DNA from: a virus
Length of the DNA: 35,000 nt
Virus record (IMG/VR): IMGVR_UViG_3300047297_000103
Location: 1 to 35,000 of that record
Direction: 5' to 3' (one strand)
Part shown: one piece after another, positions 17,596 through 23,494 of the stretch
Numbering within the stretch: the first letter of the stretch is position 1
Layout of the letters: the number at the start of each line of letters is the position of its first letter
Notes under the pieces: model-generated
What the model saw: the letters and a program-made list of their open reading frames with translations, nothing else
Database searches by the model: none
What the model was told of the DNA's origin: nothing
Translations under genes and position numbers: made by a program

Positions 17596-17720
17596 TGGGG
17601 CAGTGATGCAGATCCCGATACACCACCGCCCCGGCACGTTGGATGCTGGAACCCCCGAAACAACATCCTACTGACATATACCATAAAGCCAACTTAGTTG
17701 TCGGGATGGGACAAAAATAA

Positions 17721-17788
17721 ATATGGTGGCCTGCCAGACCGATTGACGAAGGTGATTACCTTCCTATCCAGCAAGTGTGCCACCATAT
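17721..17788. repeat. 10-bp perfect inverted repeat enclosing a smaller hairpin
   Basis: The arms ATATGGTGGC (17721-17730) and its exact complement (17779-17788) flank 48 bases. Inside, GAAGGT and ACCTTC (17748-17753, 17758-17763) form a second stem with a 4-base loop, and CTG/CAG can add pairs. It looks like a structured RNA or a terminator for leftward transcripts, which would leave a TTATTTTT tail. No known RNA family was recognised. Confidence 0.55.
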
Positions 17789-17811
17789 CCAAGCGCAAAG
17801 GAGGTCCGAAG

Positions 17812-17853
17812 ATGTCCCAAGCCTCTTTCAAAGAGCGAGTGCTGGCCAGCTAA
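17812..17853 (+). CDS. Mini-ORF of 13 codons with strong ribosome site
   Basis: AAGGAGGT sits six bases before this ATG, the best ribosome site in the region. The peptide would be MSQASFKERVLAS. A hairpin follows the stop directly, as in leader-peptide arrangements, but no plus-strand gene lies downstream. It may be a relic or part of a small RNA. Confidence 0.3.
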   Translation: MSQASFKERVLAS

Positions 17854-17904
17854 GCCCCGGTGTCGCACCAAGGCATCTCACCCATTTGGTATTCTATACA
17901 ATCA

Positions 17905-18117
17905 CTATTCGTCGTCAATAACATTCACAGGACGCTCTGGTGGCTGTTCCTCTGGCAGCTTCACATAAGGCCCGCCAGCGTTGACAATCTCACTCATTGC
18001 GGTCTGGACCATGCTTCCACGGTCCCACTGTCCTGTCATTATGCCGCGATACACAACAGAGCCTACGCGATAGGCATTTGCGACTTTCTCACGCGCTTTA
18101 AGCAGCAGTGCGTTCAT
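17905..18117 (-). CDS. Hypothetical protein, last gene of the leftward operon
   Basis: This 70-residue protein has an N-terminal helix (MNALLLKAREKVANAYRVGS) and an acidic, proline-rich end. ATG 18117 is preceded by GAGGAAG at a good distance. A TTG at 18132 that overlaps the HNH stop (TTGA) is an alternative giving 75 residues. No family was recognised. It lies downstream of an HNH gene that sits behind a hairpin, so expression may depend on readthrough. Confidence 0.62.
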   Translation of the reverse strand: MNALLLKAREKVANAYRVGSVVYRGIMTGQWDRGSMVQTAMSEIVNAGGPYVKLPEEQPPERPVNVIDDE

Positions 18118-18128
18118 GTCTTCCTCGC

Positions 18129-18560
18129 TCAAGCCAATTTCTTTCGGCCCTTTATGGTTGGGCTATTTTCGCCCGTCCGACTTTTGCAGTATGCAATAAA
18201 ACCCGGCATATTCAAATTCTCCTTCTGCGTTCCCCACCTCAAGTTTTCAGGACGGTTGTTATGAGCATCCTCATCAAGGTGCAAAACGTATTTCATTCCG
18301 TCAGGCGCGGGGCCATAAAACGCTTCACAAACAAGGCGATGGACCTTCATATTCCCAAAAAACCTATTGCATAATCCTCTATAACTATGACGGGCAGTTT
18401 TGCTTGCTTTGCAAATGTGCCCATAAGTTGGCTTCGGAGTGTATGTCCTAATACCACCATGCGGCATTGGGACTTCCCTCGGTGGGAGAATTATACGGCC
18501 AAAACTACTTGCCATAATTCCCGGCTTTGACGGCACCGGAAGCCAAATTTCATCTTCCAT
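18129..18560 (-). CDS. HNH homing-type endonuclease (NUMOD4-HNH_3 type)
   Basis: This 143-residue protein starts with a NUMOD4-like DNA-binding part (EIWLPVPSKPGIMASSFGRI). It continues into an HNH_3 core: KVHRLVCEAFYGPAPDG, then VLHLDEDAHNNRPENLRWGT and KEN. This group is typical of free-standing phage homing endonucleases. It is placed just after the hairpin that ends the SSB gene, separated from the main operon by a 93-base gap. It is not similar to the HNH protein at 2010-2588 outside the shared core motif. Confidence 0.88.
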   Translation of the reverse strand: MEDEIWLPVPSKPGIMASSFGRIILPPREVPMPHGGIRTYTPKPTYGHICKASKTARHSYRGLCNRFFGNMKVHRLVCEAFYGPAPDGMKYVLHLDEDAHNNRPENLRWGTQKENLNMPGFIAYCKSRTGENSPTIKGRKKLA

Positions 18561-18608
18561 AAAAGCTCCATTAGAAATGATAACATATCAAGTCTAACAG
18601 AGCCTTCA

Positions 18609-18655
18609 AAGGGGAGCAAGCGGTAATTATTTACCGTTCTTGGCTCACTCCCCTT
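18609..18655 (-). terminator. Hairpin after SSB, probable intrinsic terminator
   Basis: Complementary arms AAGGGGAG (18609-18616) and CTCCCCTT (18648-18655) close a long stem. An inner CGGTAA/TTACCG stem (18621-18626, 18631-18636) and CAAG/CTTG pairs continue it. The hairpin begins on the SSB stop codon. On the leftward transcript the stem ends in CCCCTTT, so the U-run is short and termination may be partial, allowing readthrough into the HNH gene. Confidence 0.68.
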
Positions 18656-19034
18656 AATCAAAAGGGACATCGTCCTCTAGGTCGTCAGGCACGTAACCGT
18701 TCTTCTTGGCCGTATCGTGGGCTGTCGGCTGCTTGGCGTTATCCGCCCGCGACATAAACTCAACCTCATCGACTGAGACGTTGAATTGTGCCTTGCCTTC
18801 ATACTCACCGATAGCCAGCGAACCGACTGCCGTGACCTTCGTTCCCTTTAGCAGATAAGGATGCAGTGACCGGGCGCGCTTGCCCCAAAGAGAGCAGCGA
18901 AACCAATTGGTCGTCTTCTTGTCGCCAAAGCCCTGCGTGACACCGACTGGGAACGTCAGCACCTCATCTCCGCCCTGTGTGGCCTTGATCTCTGCATCGC
19001 GGCCCAGCGCGCCTGTAATTACAATTTTCTGCAT
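18654..19034 (-). CDS. ssb: Single-stranded DNA-binding protein
   Basis: This 126-residue SSB has the OB-fold start (QKIVITGALGRDAEIKATQ), the conserved NWFRCSLWGKRA strand, YLLKGTKVTAVGSLAIGEYEGKAQFNVSVDEVEF, a short linker, and an acidic C-terminal tip (DDVPFD) that docks recombination and replication partners. It protects single-stranded DNA made by the nuclease and annealing protein of the same operon. The start lies three bases after the stop of the GapR-like gene. It is shorter than bacterial SSB (~170), as usual for phages. Confidence 0.93.
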   Translation of the reverse strand: MQKIVITGALGRDAEIKATQGGDEVLTFPVGVTQGFGDKKTTNWFRCSLWGKRARSLHPYLLKGTKVTAVGSLAIGEYEGKAQFNVSVDEVEFMSRADNAKQPTAHDTAKKNGYVPDDLEDDVPFD

Positions 19035-19037
19035 GGC

Positions 19038-19274
19038 TTACATTCCCAACGCTGCGATATAGGTGTCCAGAATAGCTTCAAACTCAGCACGGTCATGTGC
19101 TTCCATTGCCCGCAGCTTGATGATCTGGCGCATAATCTTAGCTTCATAGCCTCGCGCTTTGGCTTCGGAATACACATCACGGATGTCGTCCGACACGTTC
19201 TTTTTGTCGGTTTCGAGATTTTCAATGCGCTCAATCAAAAGCCGAAGTTCGTCGGCTGCTACAATATCACTCAT
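19038..19274 (-). CDS. GapR-like (DUF2312) DNA-binding protein
   Basis: This 78-residue protein matches the DUF2312/GapR pattern almost throughout: DELRLLIERIENLETDKKNV, DDIRDVYSEAKARGYEAKIM, RQIIKLRAME, and DTYIAALGM at the end. GapR in Caulobacter binds AT-rich or overtwisted DNA and helps topoisomerases during replication. ATG 19274 follows a GGAG site at eight bases. An upstream in-frame start at 19310 would overlap NinB further. The gene overlaps NinB by eight bases and precedes ssb. It is a strong hint of an alphaproteobacterial host. Confidence 0.9.
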   Translation of the reverse strand: MSDIVAADELRLLIERIENLETDKKNVSDDIRDVYSEAKARGYEAKIMRQIIKLRAMEAHDRAEFEAILDTYIAALGM

Positions 19275-19647
19275 AATAATCACTCCATTTGACGCCATGC
19301 TTTGAGCCATAGGCGTACACGCTTTCGATAAGGTCTGACATCTGGGCTTTGGTCAGTTTGGAAGAGTGAAACCCAATAGGGAATGGCCTTCCATCCAAGC
19401 CGTTCTCAAATGCCACTTCATGCCCGCAGGCTGCCATAAAAATGCACTTCCAGACCTCTGGGATATACACACGGCCTTCCGGCTTTGATCTGCTGACATC
19501 AGAGATCATCGCCCACATTTTTGCGTTCTGGTCGTCGCTTCTGCGCTCAGGGCTAATGCGGACAACAGCGTTCTCCGGGGCCTTATCAATCAGCCGTTTA
19601 GCCAAATCTTTTTGGTAGTTTCCGCGCAGGTAGACAACCTGTGTCAT
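19267..19647 (-). CDS. ninB: NinB-like recombination protein
   Basis: This 126-residue protein has the NinB/Orf features: an N-terminal strand, ERRSDDQNAKMWAMISDVSR, a PEVWKCIFMAACG segment, then GFHSSKLTKAQMSDLIESVY and HGVKWSD at the end. In lambda, NinB (Orf) binds single-stranded DNA and SSB and loads recombinase in place of RecFOR. Its neighbours (ERF, YqaJ nuclease, SSB) are the expected partners. The stop overlaps the GapR-like start by eight bases. Confidence 0.87.
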   Translation of the reverse strand: MTQVVYLRGNYQKDLAKRLIDKAPENAVVRISPERRSDDQNAKMWAMISDVSRSKPEGRVYIPEVWKCIFMAACGHEVAFENGLDGRPFPIGFHSSKLTKAQMSDLIESVYAYGSKHGVKWSDYYE

Positions 19648-19650
19648 TTT

Positions 19651-19992
19651 CTAATCTCCTTCTCTGGTTTCTAACTTTTGTCGGTGCGGACTGGCTTTGA
19701 AAAACTCCATCGCCATCGCCTTCATATCAATGCCGTGGGCTTTTTCAAATGTTTCTTCACCCTGCTGGTGCTGTTGGGCATGGCAGGATTTGCACAAACT
19801 GATGACCCATTTGTCTGATGGCTTGATACCCATGCCACCATCTGTTCCCCGGCGAACGTGGGCGCATTCAATCGCCTCAGTCGATCCGCAGGCCGAGCAG
19901 GCGAAGCCACGAACCCAAGCGCGATGTGCTGGGCTTCTCTTCTGCTTGTCCGCCTTATCAGATTTGGCTTTAATGCGCTGTGGAAGGGCCAT
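19651..19992 (-). CDS. HNH-type nuclease, DUF968/NinG-like
   Basis: This 113-residue protein has a basic start, then a zinc-finger HNH layout: CSACGSTEAIECAHVRRGTD, GMGIKPSDKWVISLCKSCH and AQQHQQGEETFEKAHGID. The Cys pairs and the His residues fit the phage DUF968 group, which often lies in recombination operons beside NinB. A role in processing recombination intermediates is likely, though the precise cut is unknown. It overlaps the upstream gene by 23 bases and ends three bases before NinB. Confidence 0.83.
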   Translation of the reverse strand: MALPQRIKAKSDKADKQKRSPAHRAWVRGFACSACGSTEAIECAHVRRGTDGGMGIKPSDKWVISLCKSCHAQQHQQGEETFEKAHGIDMKAMAMEFFKASPHRQKLETREGD

Positions 19993-20176
19993 TTGCCGTG
20001 TCCTTTAACGCCATCATGCCTACTGTTTCATTATAGAGCTTAACCGCCTCAGAAATAACATCCTGAAGAAAATCCAACTGGAATATTTCAGTTTCCTCAC
20101 GAAGCCTTTCCACGTCAGCCTTGCTTGGTTTCGCCTCTGACCCAGCAATGGGCCAAGAGAATGTCAACTTAGCCAT
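19970..20176 (-). CDS. Hypothetical helical protein
   Basis: This 68-residue protein has a charged N-terminal segment (SEAKPSKADVERLREETEIF) and a helical middle (FLQDVISEAVKLYNETVGMM). It overlaps both neighbours, by eight bases upstream and 23 downstream. No family was recognised. Its place inside the recombination operon is the only hint of function. Confidence 0.7.
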   Translation of the reverse strand: MAKLTFSWPIAGSEAKPSKADVERLREETEIFQLDFLQDVISEAVKLYNETVGMMALKDTANGPSTAH

Positions 20177-20387
20177 TTGCCAGTTCCTTCAAAACATACC
20201 GCGCCACTCGACGCTCCTCACCATAGCGGTCAATCACGTAATCCCATTCCGTCTGGATTTTATGGCCGTCGTCACGTAGGTCTTTAATCCGCGCTGCCAG
20301 ACGCATAACGCCCAGTTCCTTCATTGCGACCATCGGGCCGATAGGGGCTTTCTTAATCCAGCCCAAAACCATTTCGTTCTGTGTCAT
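20169..20387 (-). CDS. Small helix-turn-helix protein
   Basis: This 72-residue protein looks like the phage winged-helix domain group (HTH_55-like): NEMVLGWIKKAPIGPMVAMK, ELGVMRLAARIKDLRDDGH, and a KIQTEWDYV wing. The family is a probable DNA-binding accessory factor found next to phage recombinases. It starts three bases after the nuclease stop and overlaps the next gene by eight. Confidence 0.78.
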   Translation of the reverse strand: MTQNEMVLGWIKKAPIGPMVAMKELGVMRLAARIKDLRDDGHKIQTEWDYVIDRYGEERRVARYVLKELANG

Positions 20388-20389
20388 GA

Positions 20390-20998
20390 TTAAAACCTCG
20401 CGTTTAGGTCGGCAATTTCCCGCTCTACCTCAGCCAGAAAATCTGAAACCTTGGCTTCCAATTCTAGAATTGCTGCGTCGTCTCGCTCAACCCGCTTTAC
20501 GAAAAGCTGGAGGTTATCCGGCAGTCGGGGATCGAAGGAAACAAAGTCGCACCACTGGCGGTCAACGCAACGCATCTGCCAGAGCATCTGGTTCATATAT
20601 TTGGCAGGAACCTTCTGCGACTTGAGCGTCTCAATGTGCGTCGTGGTGTTGGGACACTTTATCTCAATCAGGCCATCCTCATCGACAAGGCCATCAGGGC
20701 TTGCGTGAGTGTGCTTGAGCGTTGGATGCAGGGCGATGCCCATTTCCTCCACAAACGTCCCTGTGGCCGCCTCGTAGGCTTTTCTGGCGTTATCCTCCTG
20801 CTCCTGACCCCAGATCATAGCGGCGTTCTGGAAACCCTCTGAGGGGATACCTGTGAGCCTCTCTGCGATGATCTTGTTCTTCAGGTTCTCACGCGATGCG
20901 CCCCAGCCGCTTTTGGTGGTGGCAAGGGCTTCGTTAAGCTGGCTTGCACCAAGCGACCCGCATCGGGCGGCAAACCATTCAGGTGATTTCTGTTCCAT
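20390..20998 (-). CDS. YqaJ-type exonuclease (lambda Exo-like)
   Basis: This 202-residue recombination nuclease has the PD-(D/E)XK core: SPEWFAARCGSLGASQL, the WGQEQEDNARKAYE helix (first Glu), SPDGLVDEDGLIEIKCP (Asp, then Glu-Ile-Lys), and a Gln/Met helix (MNQMLWQMRC). These enzymes resect a DNA strand for annealing proteins, and the ERF partner is encoded just upstream. ATG 20998 is preferred because GGAG lies at eight bases. ATG 21016 would add six residues but has no clear ribosome site. It overlaps the HTH gene by 20 bases. Confidence 0.9.
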   Translation of the reverse strand: MEQKSPEWFAARCGSLGASQLNEALATTKSGWGASRENLKNKIIAERLTGIPSEGFQNAAMIWGQEQEDNARKAYEAATGTFVEEMGIALHPTLKHTHASPDGLVDEDGLIEIKCPNTTTHIETLKSQKVPAKYMNQMLWQMRCVDRQWCDFVSFDPRLPDNLQLFVKRVERDDAAILELEAKVSDFLAEVEREIADLNARF

Positions 20999-21407
20999 TT
21001 TTTCGTCTCCATTCATTTGCTATTTTAAGTTCGTTTAAGTCATCAGGCAGGTAGGAAATTCCAAATTGCTCCATCTCCCGGCAAGCCATATCAACATCCC
21101 TTGCAGCATCCTCCCATTCGGCCAATGCTTTGACCTGCTGATAGGATGCCGCGCTTGAGTATTCTGGAAAGTAGTTTTTAGGCTTAGAACCATGTTTGCG
21201 GCAATTTGCCCACAACTCTGCAACATGAGTACCGCCTCCACCTCTGGATTTGTGACCAATTTTGCGAATGGCTCTGAATGTTATCTGCCTTGATCTTTCC
21301 GTGCAAACCCCAAGCTGCTGCGCAATGGCACCATACGTCATACCATCGCGCCGCATTGAAACGCAGAGAAGCTCTCTCTCCGTCAGGTTGCCCAAAAGGT
21401 CTGTCAC
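20979..21407 (-). CDS. Sigma-70 region 4-like HTH protein
   Basis: This 142-residue protein begins with a region-4-like fold: LTERELLCVSMRRDGMTYG, AIAQQLGVCTERSRQITFRA, IRKIGHKS. That is the part of sigma factors that reads -35 boxes. The remaining ~90 residues are helical (VKALAEWEDAARDVDMACRE) and unfamiliar. There is no region 2, so it is unlikely to be a full sigma factor and may be a transcription regulator or anti-termination factor. It is coupled to ERF by ATGA. Confidence 0.78.
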   Translation of the reverse strand: MTDLLGNLTERELLCVSMRRDGMTYGAIAQQLGVCTERSRQITFRAIRKIGHKSRGGGGTHVAELWANCRKHGSKPKNYFPEYSSAASYQQVKALAEWEDAARDVDMACREMEQFGISYLPDDLNELKIANEWRRKNGTEIT

Positions 21408-21958
21408 CCCTTCTTCTTCTCAAGTACGCCAGTGACGTATGCGTATTGCTCCTGCGTCATCTCTTTCAGGCTGTTGACCTTCAGCTTCTTGCAGATGGCG
21501 ACCACATCGCTCTGAGTGGCGTCCACCAAGTCTTGGACCTTCTCAAGCTGCTCAGTGCTGATCGGCTGCGGTGATGCCGCCTCGATAGGCTTGGATGCGT
21601 CGATTGCATCATGCTCCACAATCTCAAGGGCGATCATATAGAGATAACGGCGCTGGTACGTCTCAACCGCACCAAGGTTCTGGATCGGGTGCGTTCCCTT
21701 GAGGTTTGCATCCGCCATTGGGCTGTAGAATGAGATGCGCTCTCCGGTTTCTACGTCAACAACCTCAAGCGAAGCCGTCTCAGGTGAGAATGAAACAATC
21801 GGGCAAAGGCCATAGGTCTCAAACACCTTGAGGGCTGGGATCAAGAAGTCGCCCAGTTCAAAGTAGCTGTAGCCTGCGAATGAGTTTTTGCCGGACTTCT
21901 TGAGCGGCATGGCATGGAAGGCTGCACGGGCAGCGTTGAGTTTAGCGTATACGGTCAT
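21404..21958 (-). CDS. erf: ERF-family single-strand annealing protein
   Basis: This 184-residue protein has the ERF pattern: KLNAARAAFHAMPLKKSGKN, then a GYSYFELGDFLIPALKVFET helix, CPIVSF, VDVETGERISFYSPMAD, and the hallmark QNLGAVETYQRRYLYMIALE followed by acidic DAID. ERF proteins pair complementary single strands during phage recombination and genome circularisation. The C-terminal ~60 residues are helical and may bind SSB. It overlaps both neighbours (TGATG, ATGA). Confidence 0.9.
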   Translation of the reverse strand: MTVYAKLNAARAAFHAMPLKKSGKNSFAGYSYFELGDFLIPALKVFETYGLCPIVSFSPETASLEVVDVETGERISFYSPMADANLKGTHPIQNLGAVETYQRRYLYMIALEIVEHDAIDASKPIEAASPQPISTEQLEKVQDLVDATQSDVVAICKKLKVNSLKEMTQEQYAYVTGVLEKKKG

Positions 21959-22137
21959 CAGTTTAATTCCCCTGCTGTTTTCAATCGGTCGCGCAAATCG
22001 TTAGCCACCTCTGGGTAGCGGTCTGCGAAGGTTGCCATCAATGAGACGAGATAGCCCAGCTTATATGAGCATCGGTCGCCATATGGATTGGACACTTGAG
22101 CGTCCAAAAGGTCGATGATTGTTTGGTAGTTGTCCAT
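21958..22137 (-). CDS. Hypothetical small early protein
   Basis: This 59-residue, mainly helical protein contains NYQTIIDLLDAQVSNPYGDR and SYKLGYLVSLMATFADRYPE. The ATG at 22137 overlaps the previous stop (TAATG), which is why this start is preferred to one four residues earlier. The stop overlaps the ERF start. No family was recognised. Confidence 0.72.
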   Translation of the reverse strand: MDNYQTIIDLLDAQVSNPYGDRCSYKLGYLVSLMATFADRYPEVANDLRDRLKTAGELN

Positions 22138-22304
22138 TAGAAGTTCCAAGGCTGTGCGTTGAGGGTCTGGGCGAGCTTACGTGCTTCGCGCTTTCCGTTG
22201 ACCGAGTAGCCTTGCAGGTATTCGCGGCGGCCATTCTCGATCTTGGTGATCCAGAGCATCGGAGCGATGCGGGTGGTGCCGTTGGTGTATTCTGCTGCAA
22301 TCAT
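22137..22304 (-). CDS. Hypothetical first gene of the leftward operon
   Basis: This is a 55-residue, mostly beta protein (TTRIAPMLWITKIENGRREY, then LQGYSVNGKREARKLAQTLN). It starts with ATG after AAGGGA at eight bases and overlaps the next gene (TAATG). It lies nearest the control region, so it should be the earliest leftward product. No function was recognised. Confidence 0.68.
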   Translation of the reverse strand: MIAAEYTNGTTRIAPMLWITKIENGRREYLQGYSVNGKREARKLAQTLNAQPWNF

Positions 22305-22354
22305 TTCTAAGTTCCCTTCGTTGCTAACCCGGTCAACATACAGCCGCCAACGGA

Positions 22355-22379
22355 CAATGCAATAGGAAAAATTGCGTTG
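22355..22379. promoter_or_regulatory. Candidate operator (imperfect inverted repeat)
   Basis: CAATGCAAT (22355-22363) and ATTGCGTTG (22371-22379) form two half-sites matching at eight of nine positions around a 7-base centre. The right half covers the first bases of the -35 box, so a bound protein would block the rightward promoter. The nearby Cro-like regulator is the natural candidate ligand. Confidence 0.5.
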
Positions 22380-22406
22380 ACAATATAATTTTTTAGATCG
22401 TATGAA
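22377..22406 (+). promoter_or_regulatory. Candidate rightward early promoter
   Basis: A perfect -35 box TTGACA (22377-22382) is followed by an 18-base AT-rich spacer and TATGAA (22401-22406, four of six). It would start transcription near 22413, just before the GAGGAG ribosome site of the regulator gene. Confidence 0.58.
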
Positions 22407-22429
22407 GGGCTTCCAACGAGGAGAATGAA

Positions 22430-22639
22430 GTGCATATTAAGGTAAGGGAACTACTCGCTAAGGCCGCATTCCACGGCATCACACGATCGGCCATTGCCGC
22501 GCAGGCAAAGTTGGCTCCGACGATTTTCACCAACTGGAAAAAGGTCACGCCCCGGCTAGACACTCTTGACCGGGCGACCAAAGCTCTTGATGATTTGATT
22601 ACACTGAAGGAGCTTACAGGTGAAAAAGTGGAAAGCTAA
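22430..22639 (+). CDS. Cro/CI-like helix-turn-helix regulator
   Basis: This 69-residue protein consists of a single HTH domain: VRELLAKAAFHGITRSAIAA, QAKLAPTIFTNWKKVTPRLD, TLDRATKALDDL. It resembles small phage Cro-type repressors. The GTG start at 22430 is set by GAGGAG (22418-22423) at six bases; an ATG at 22425 leads to a stop after six codons. It is the first rightward gene, behind a strong -35 box. No larger CI-like repressor or integrase was found. Confidence 0.75.
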   Translation: MHIKVRELLAKAAFHGITRSAIAAQAKLAPTIFTNWKKVTPRLDTLDRATKALDDLITLKELTGEKVES

Positions 22640-23042
22640 GAAAGCGTACTGCACCACCGGCCACAAGCATGACAGCATCTCGGAAGCCAAACGGTGTGAT
22701 GAACTGCACGTCATGCTGGCCGCTGGTGAGATTGATGACCTACTCGTTTTTCCGCAATTTTGGTTTGTTATCAATGGGATACAGGTCAAACACGATAACG
22801 GCAGGCGTCTAGGTTACGTCGCGGACTTTGCCTTCGTGCAGAACGGCAGAGAAGTGGTGGAAGACGTGAAGGGGTCAAAGGCTGTTGACAGCAGAGACTG
22901 GCCTATCCGCAAGGCGCTTTTCAAGGCACTGTTTCCGATGCACGATCTGCGGGAGATAAGGCCGGAGCGGAGGAAGGGAGTAACTCGACGCCCCGGCCAC
23001 GCCAAAACTGACGCAGACGAAGAATACAGAAAGAAGGGATAA
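22620..23042 (+). CDS. DUF1064 nuclease-like protein
   Basis: This 140-residue protein matches the phage DUF1064 group: an HDSISEAKRCDELHVMLAAG helix, the FPQFWFV strand, YVADFAFVQNGREVVEDVKG with Asp and Glu-Asp-Val-Lys like a PD-(D/E)XK site, and a DWPIRKALFKALF helix. The family is regarded as Holliday-junction-resolvase-like endonucleases. GTG 22620 has AAGGAG at eight bases and lies inside the regulator gene (20-base overlap). The C-terminus is very basic. Confidence 0.83.
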   Translation: MKKWKAKKAYCTTGHKHDSISEAKRCDELHVMLAAGEIDDLLVFPQFWFVINGIQVKHDNGRRLGYVADFAFVQNGREVVEDVKGSKAVDSRDWPIRKALFKALFPMHDLREIRPERRKGVTRRPGHAKTDADEEYRKKG

Positions 23043-23048
23043 AACACA

Positions 23049-23408
23049 ATGATTAGAATTACCACCAACCGCCAGCGCGCAACGCCGCTTCCACGGCCAC
23101 CAAGGCGCGCAATGCTGATGGCTCCAGTCGCTGTTAAGGTGCCTGTCTACACCAGCTTCAAGATGGACGATATAAAGCGCACTGTCACTCAAAAGCACGG
23201 TGTTTCAATTGAGGACATTTTCAGCCGATCGCGGGTGAAGCACTTGGTTGCAGCGCGTCGGGAGTTTATCCAAAGGCTGCACCACGAAATGCGCTGGAAC
23301 GCGACAAGGATTGCCACTCACTTGCAGATGGACATAACGACCATCAATCATCACTTGGGTCTGCGGCGGACATCCAGCGTCAAATATGGCGCTTTGAACG
23401 ACGATTGA
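23049..23408 (+). CDS. DnaA domain IV-like DNA-binding protein
   Basis: Residues about 40-103 of this 119-residue protein follow the DnaA C-terminal (domain IV) pattern: VTQKHGVSIEDIFSRSRVKH, LVAARREFIQRLHHEMRWNA, then TRIATHLQMDITTINHHLG, where TTINHH corresponds to the DnaA HTTV signature region. Domain IV reads DnaA boxes. The ATPase domain is absent and the first 40 residues are basic and proline-rich. It is likely a replication or regulatory factor that binds origin-like boxes. It lies two genes before the candidate origin. Confidence 0.82.
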   Translation: MIRITTNRQRATPLPRPPRRAMLMAPVAVKVPVYTSFKMDDIKRTVTQKHGVSIEDIFSRSRVKHLVAARREFIQRLHHEMRWNATRIATHLQMDITTINHHLGLRRTSSVKYGALNDD

Positions 23409-23426
23409 TTTGTGTTATGAAGAACG

Positions 23427-23461
23427 GGCGAGGGTGGAGTAGGACGCTCCATTCCCCCGCC
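23427..23461 (+). other. GC-rich hairpin in an 86-base gap
   Basis: Segments GGCG, GGG, T and GGAG (23427-23439) pair with CTCC, A, CCC and CGCC (23447-23461), leaving one A-C mismatch and a TT bulge around a 7-base loop. That gives a stem of about 12 pairs. No T-run follows, so it is not a classical terminator. It may protect mRNA ends or regulate the next gene. Confidence 0.5.
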
Positions 23462-23494
23462 GAATATCAAGCGATCTGAAGAAAGGAAAATCGC

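Larger units (their letters stand above)
17596..17904. other. Convergent intergenic region with inverted repeats and a mini-ORF
   Basis: No gene with family resemblance is seen in these 309 bases between the two converging transcription units. They contain a 5-bp inverted repeat around 17698-17714 and a perfect 10-bp inverted repeat (17721-17730 with 17779-17788) enclosing a smaller hairpin (17748-17763). A 13-codon frame has a near-ideal ribosome site (17812-17853), and a GGTG/CACC hairpin lies at 17854-17874. On the minus strand the 10-bp repeat is followed by a T-rich run, so it may end leftward transcription. Confidence 0.6.
22305..22429. promoter_or_regulatory. Divergent early control region
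   Basis: These 125 bases separate the leftward and rightward early operons. The region is more AT-rich than its surroundings, especially 22360-22400. It carries a rightward promoter and an overlapping inverted repeat, both listed separately. No convincing leftward promoter was found: the best match (TTGCAT, 16 bases, TATGTT on the minus strand) is weak. Confidence 0.6.

Noticed and set aside
17721-17788. Possible tRNA
   Set aside because: The outer arms are 10 bp rather than 7, the inner loop is 4-6 bases and there is no TTCGA-type T-loop.
17777-17968. 63-codon plus-strand frame with three Cys
   Set aside because: It runs into the antisense of the 70-residue gene and ignores the strong ribosome site at 17801-17805 that serves another frame.
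17859-18264. 134-codon plus-strand frame opposite the HNH and small gene
   Set aside because: It is antisense to a gene with clear HNH motifs and has no ribosome site or family resemblance.
22425-22445. ATG 22425 as start of the regulator
   Set aside because: This frame stops after six codons, and the GTG at 22430 gives the HTH protein.
22430-22639. Evidence for a full lysogeny module
   Set aside because: Only a small Cro-like protein is seen. No integrase, excisionase, larger repressor or attachment site was found.
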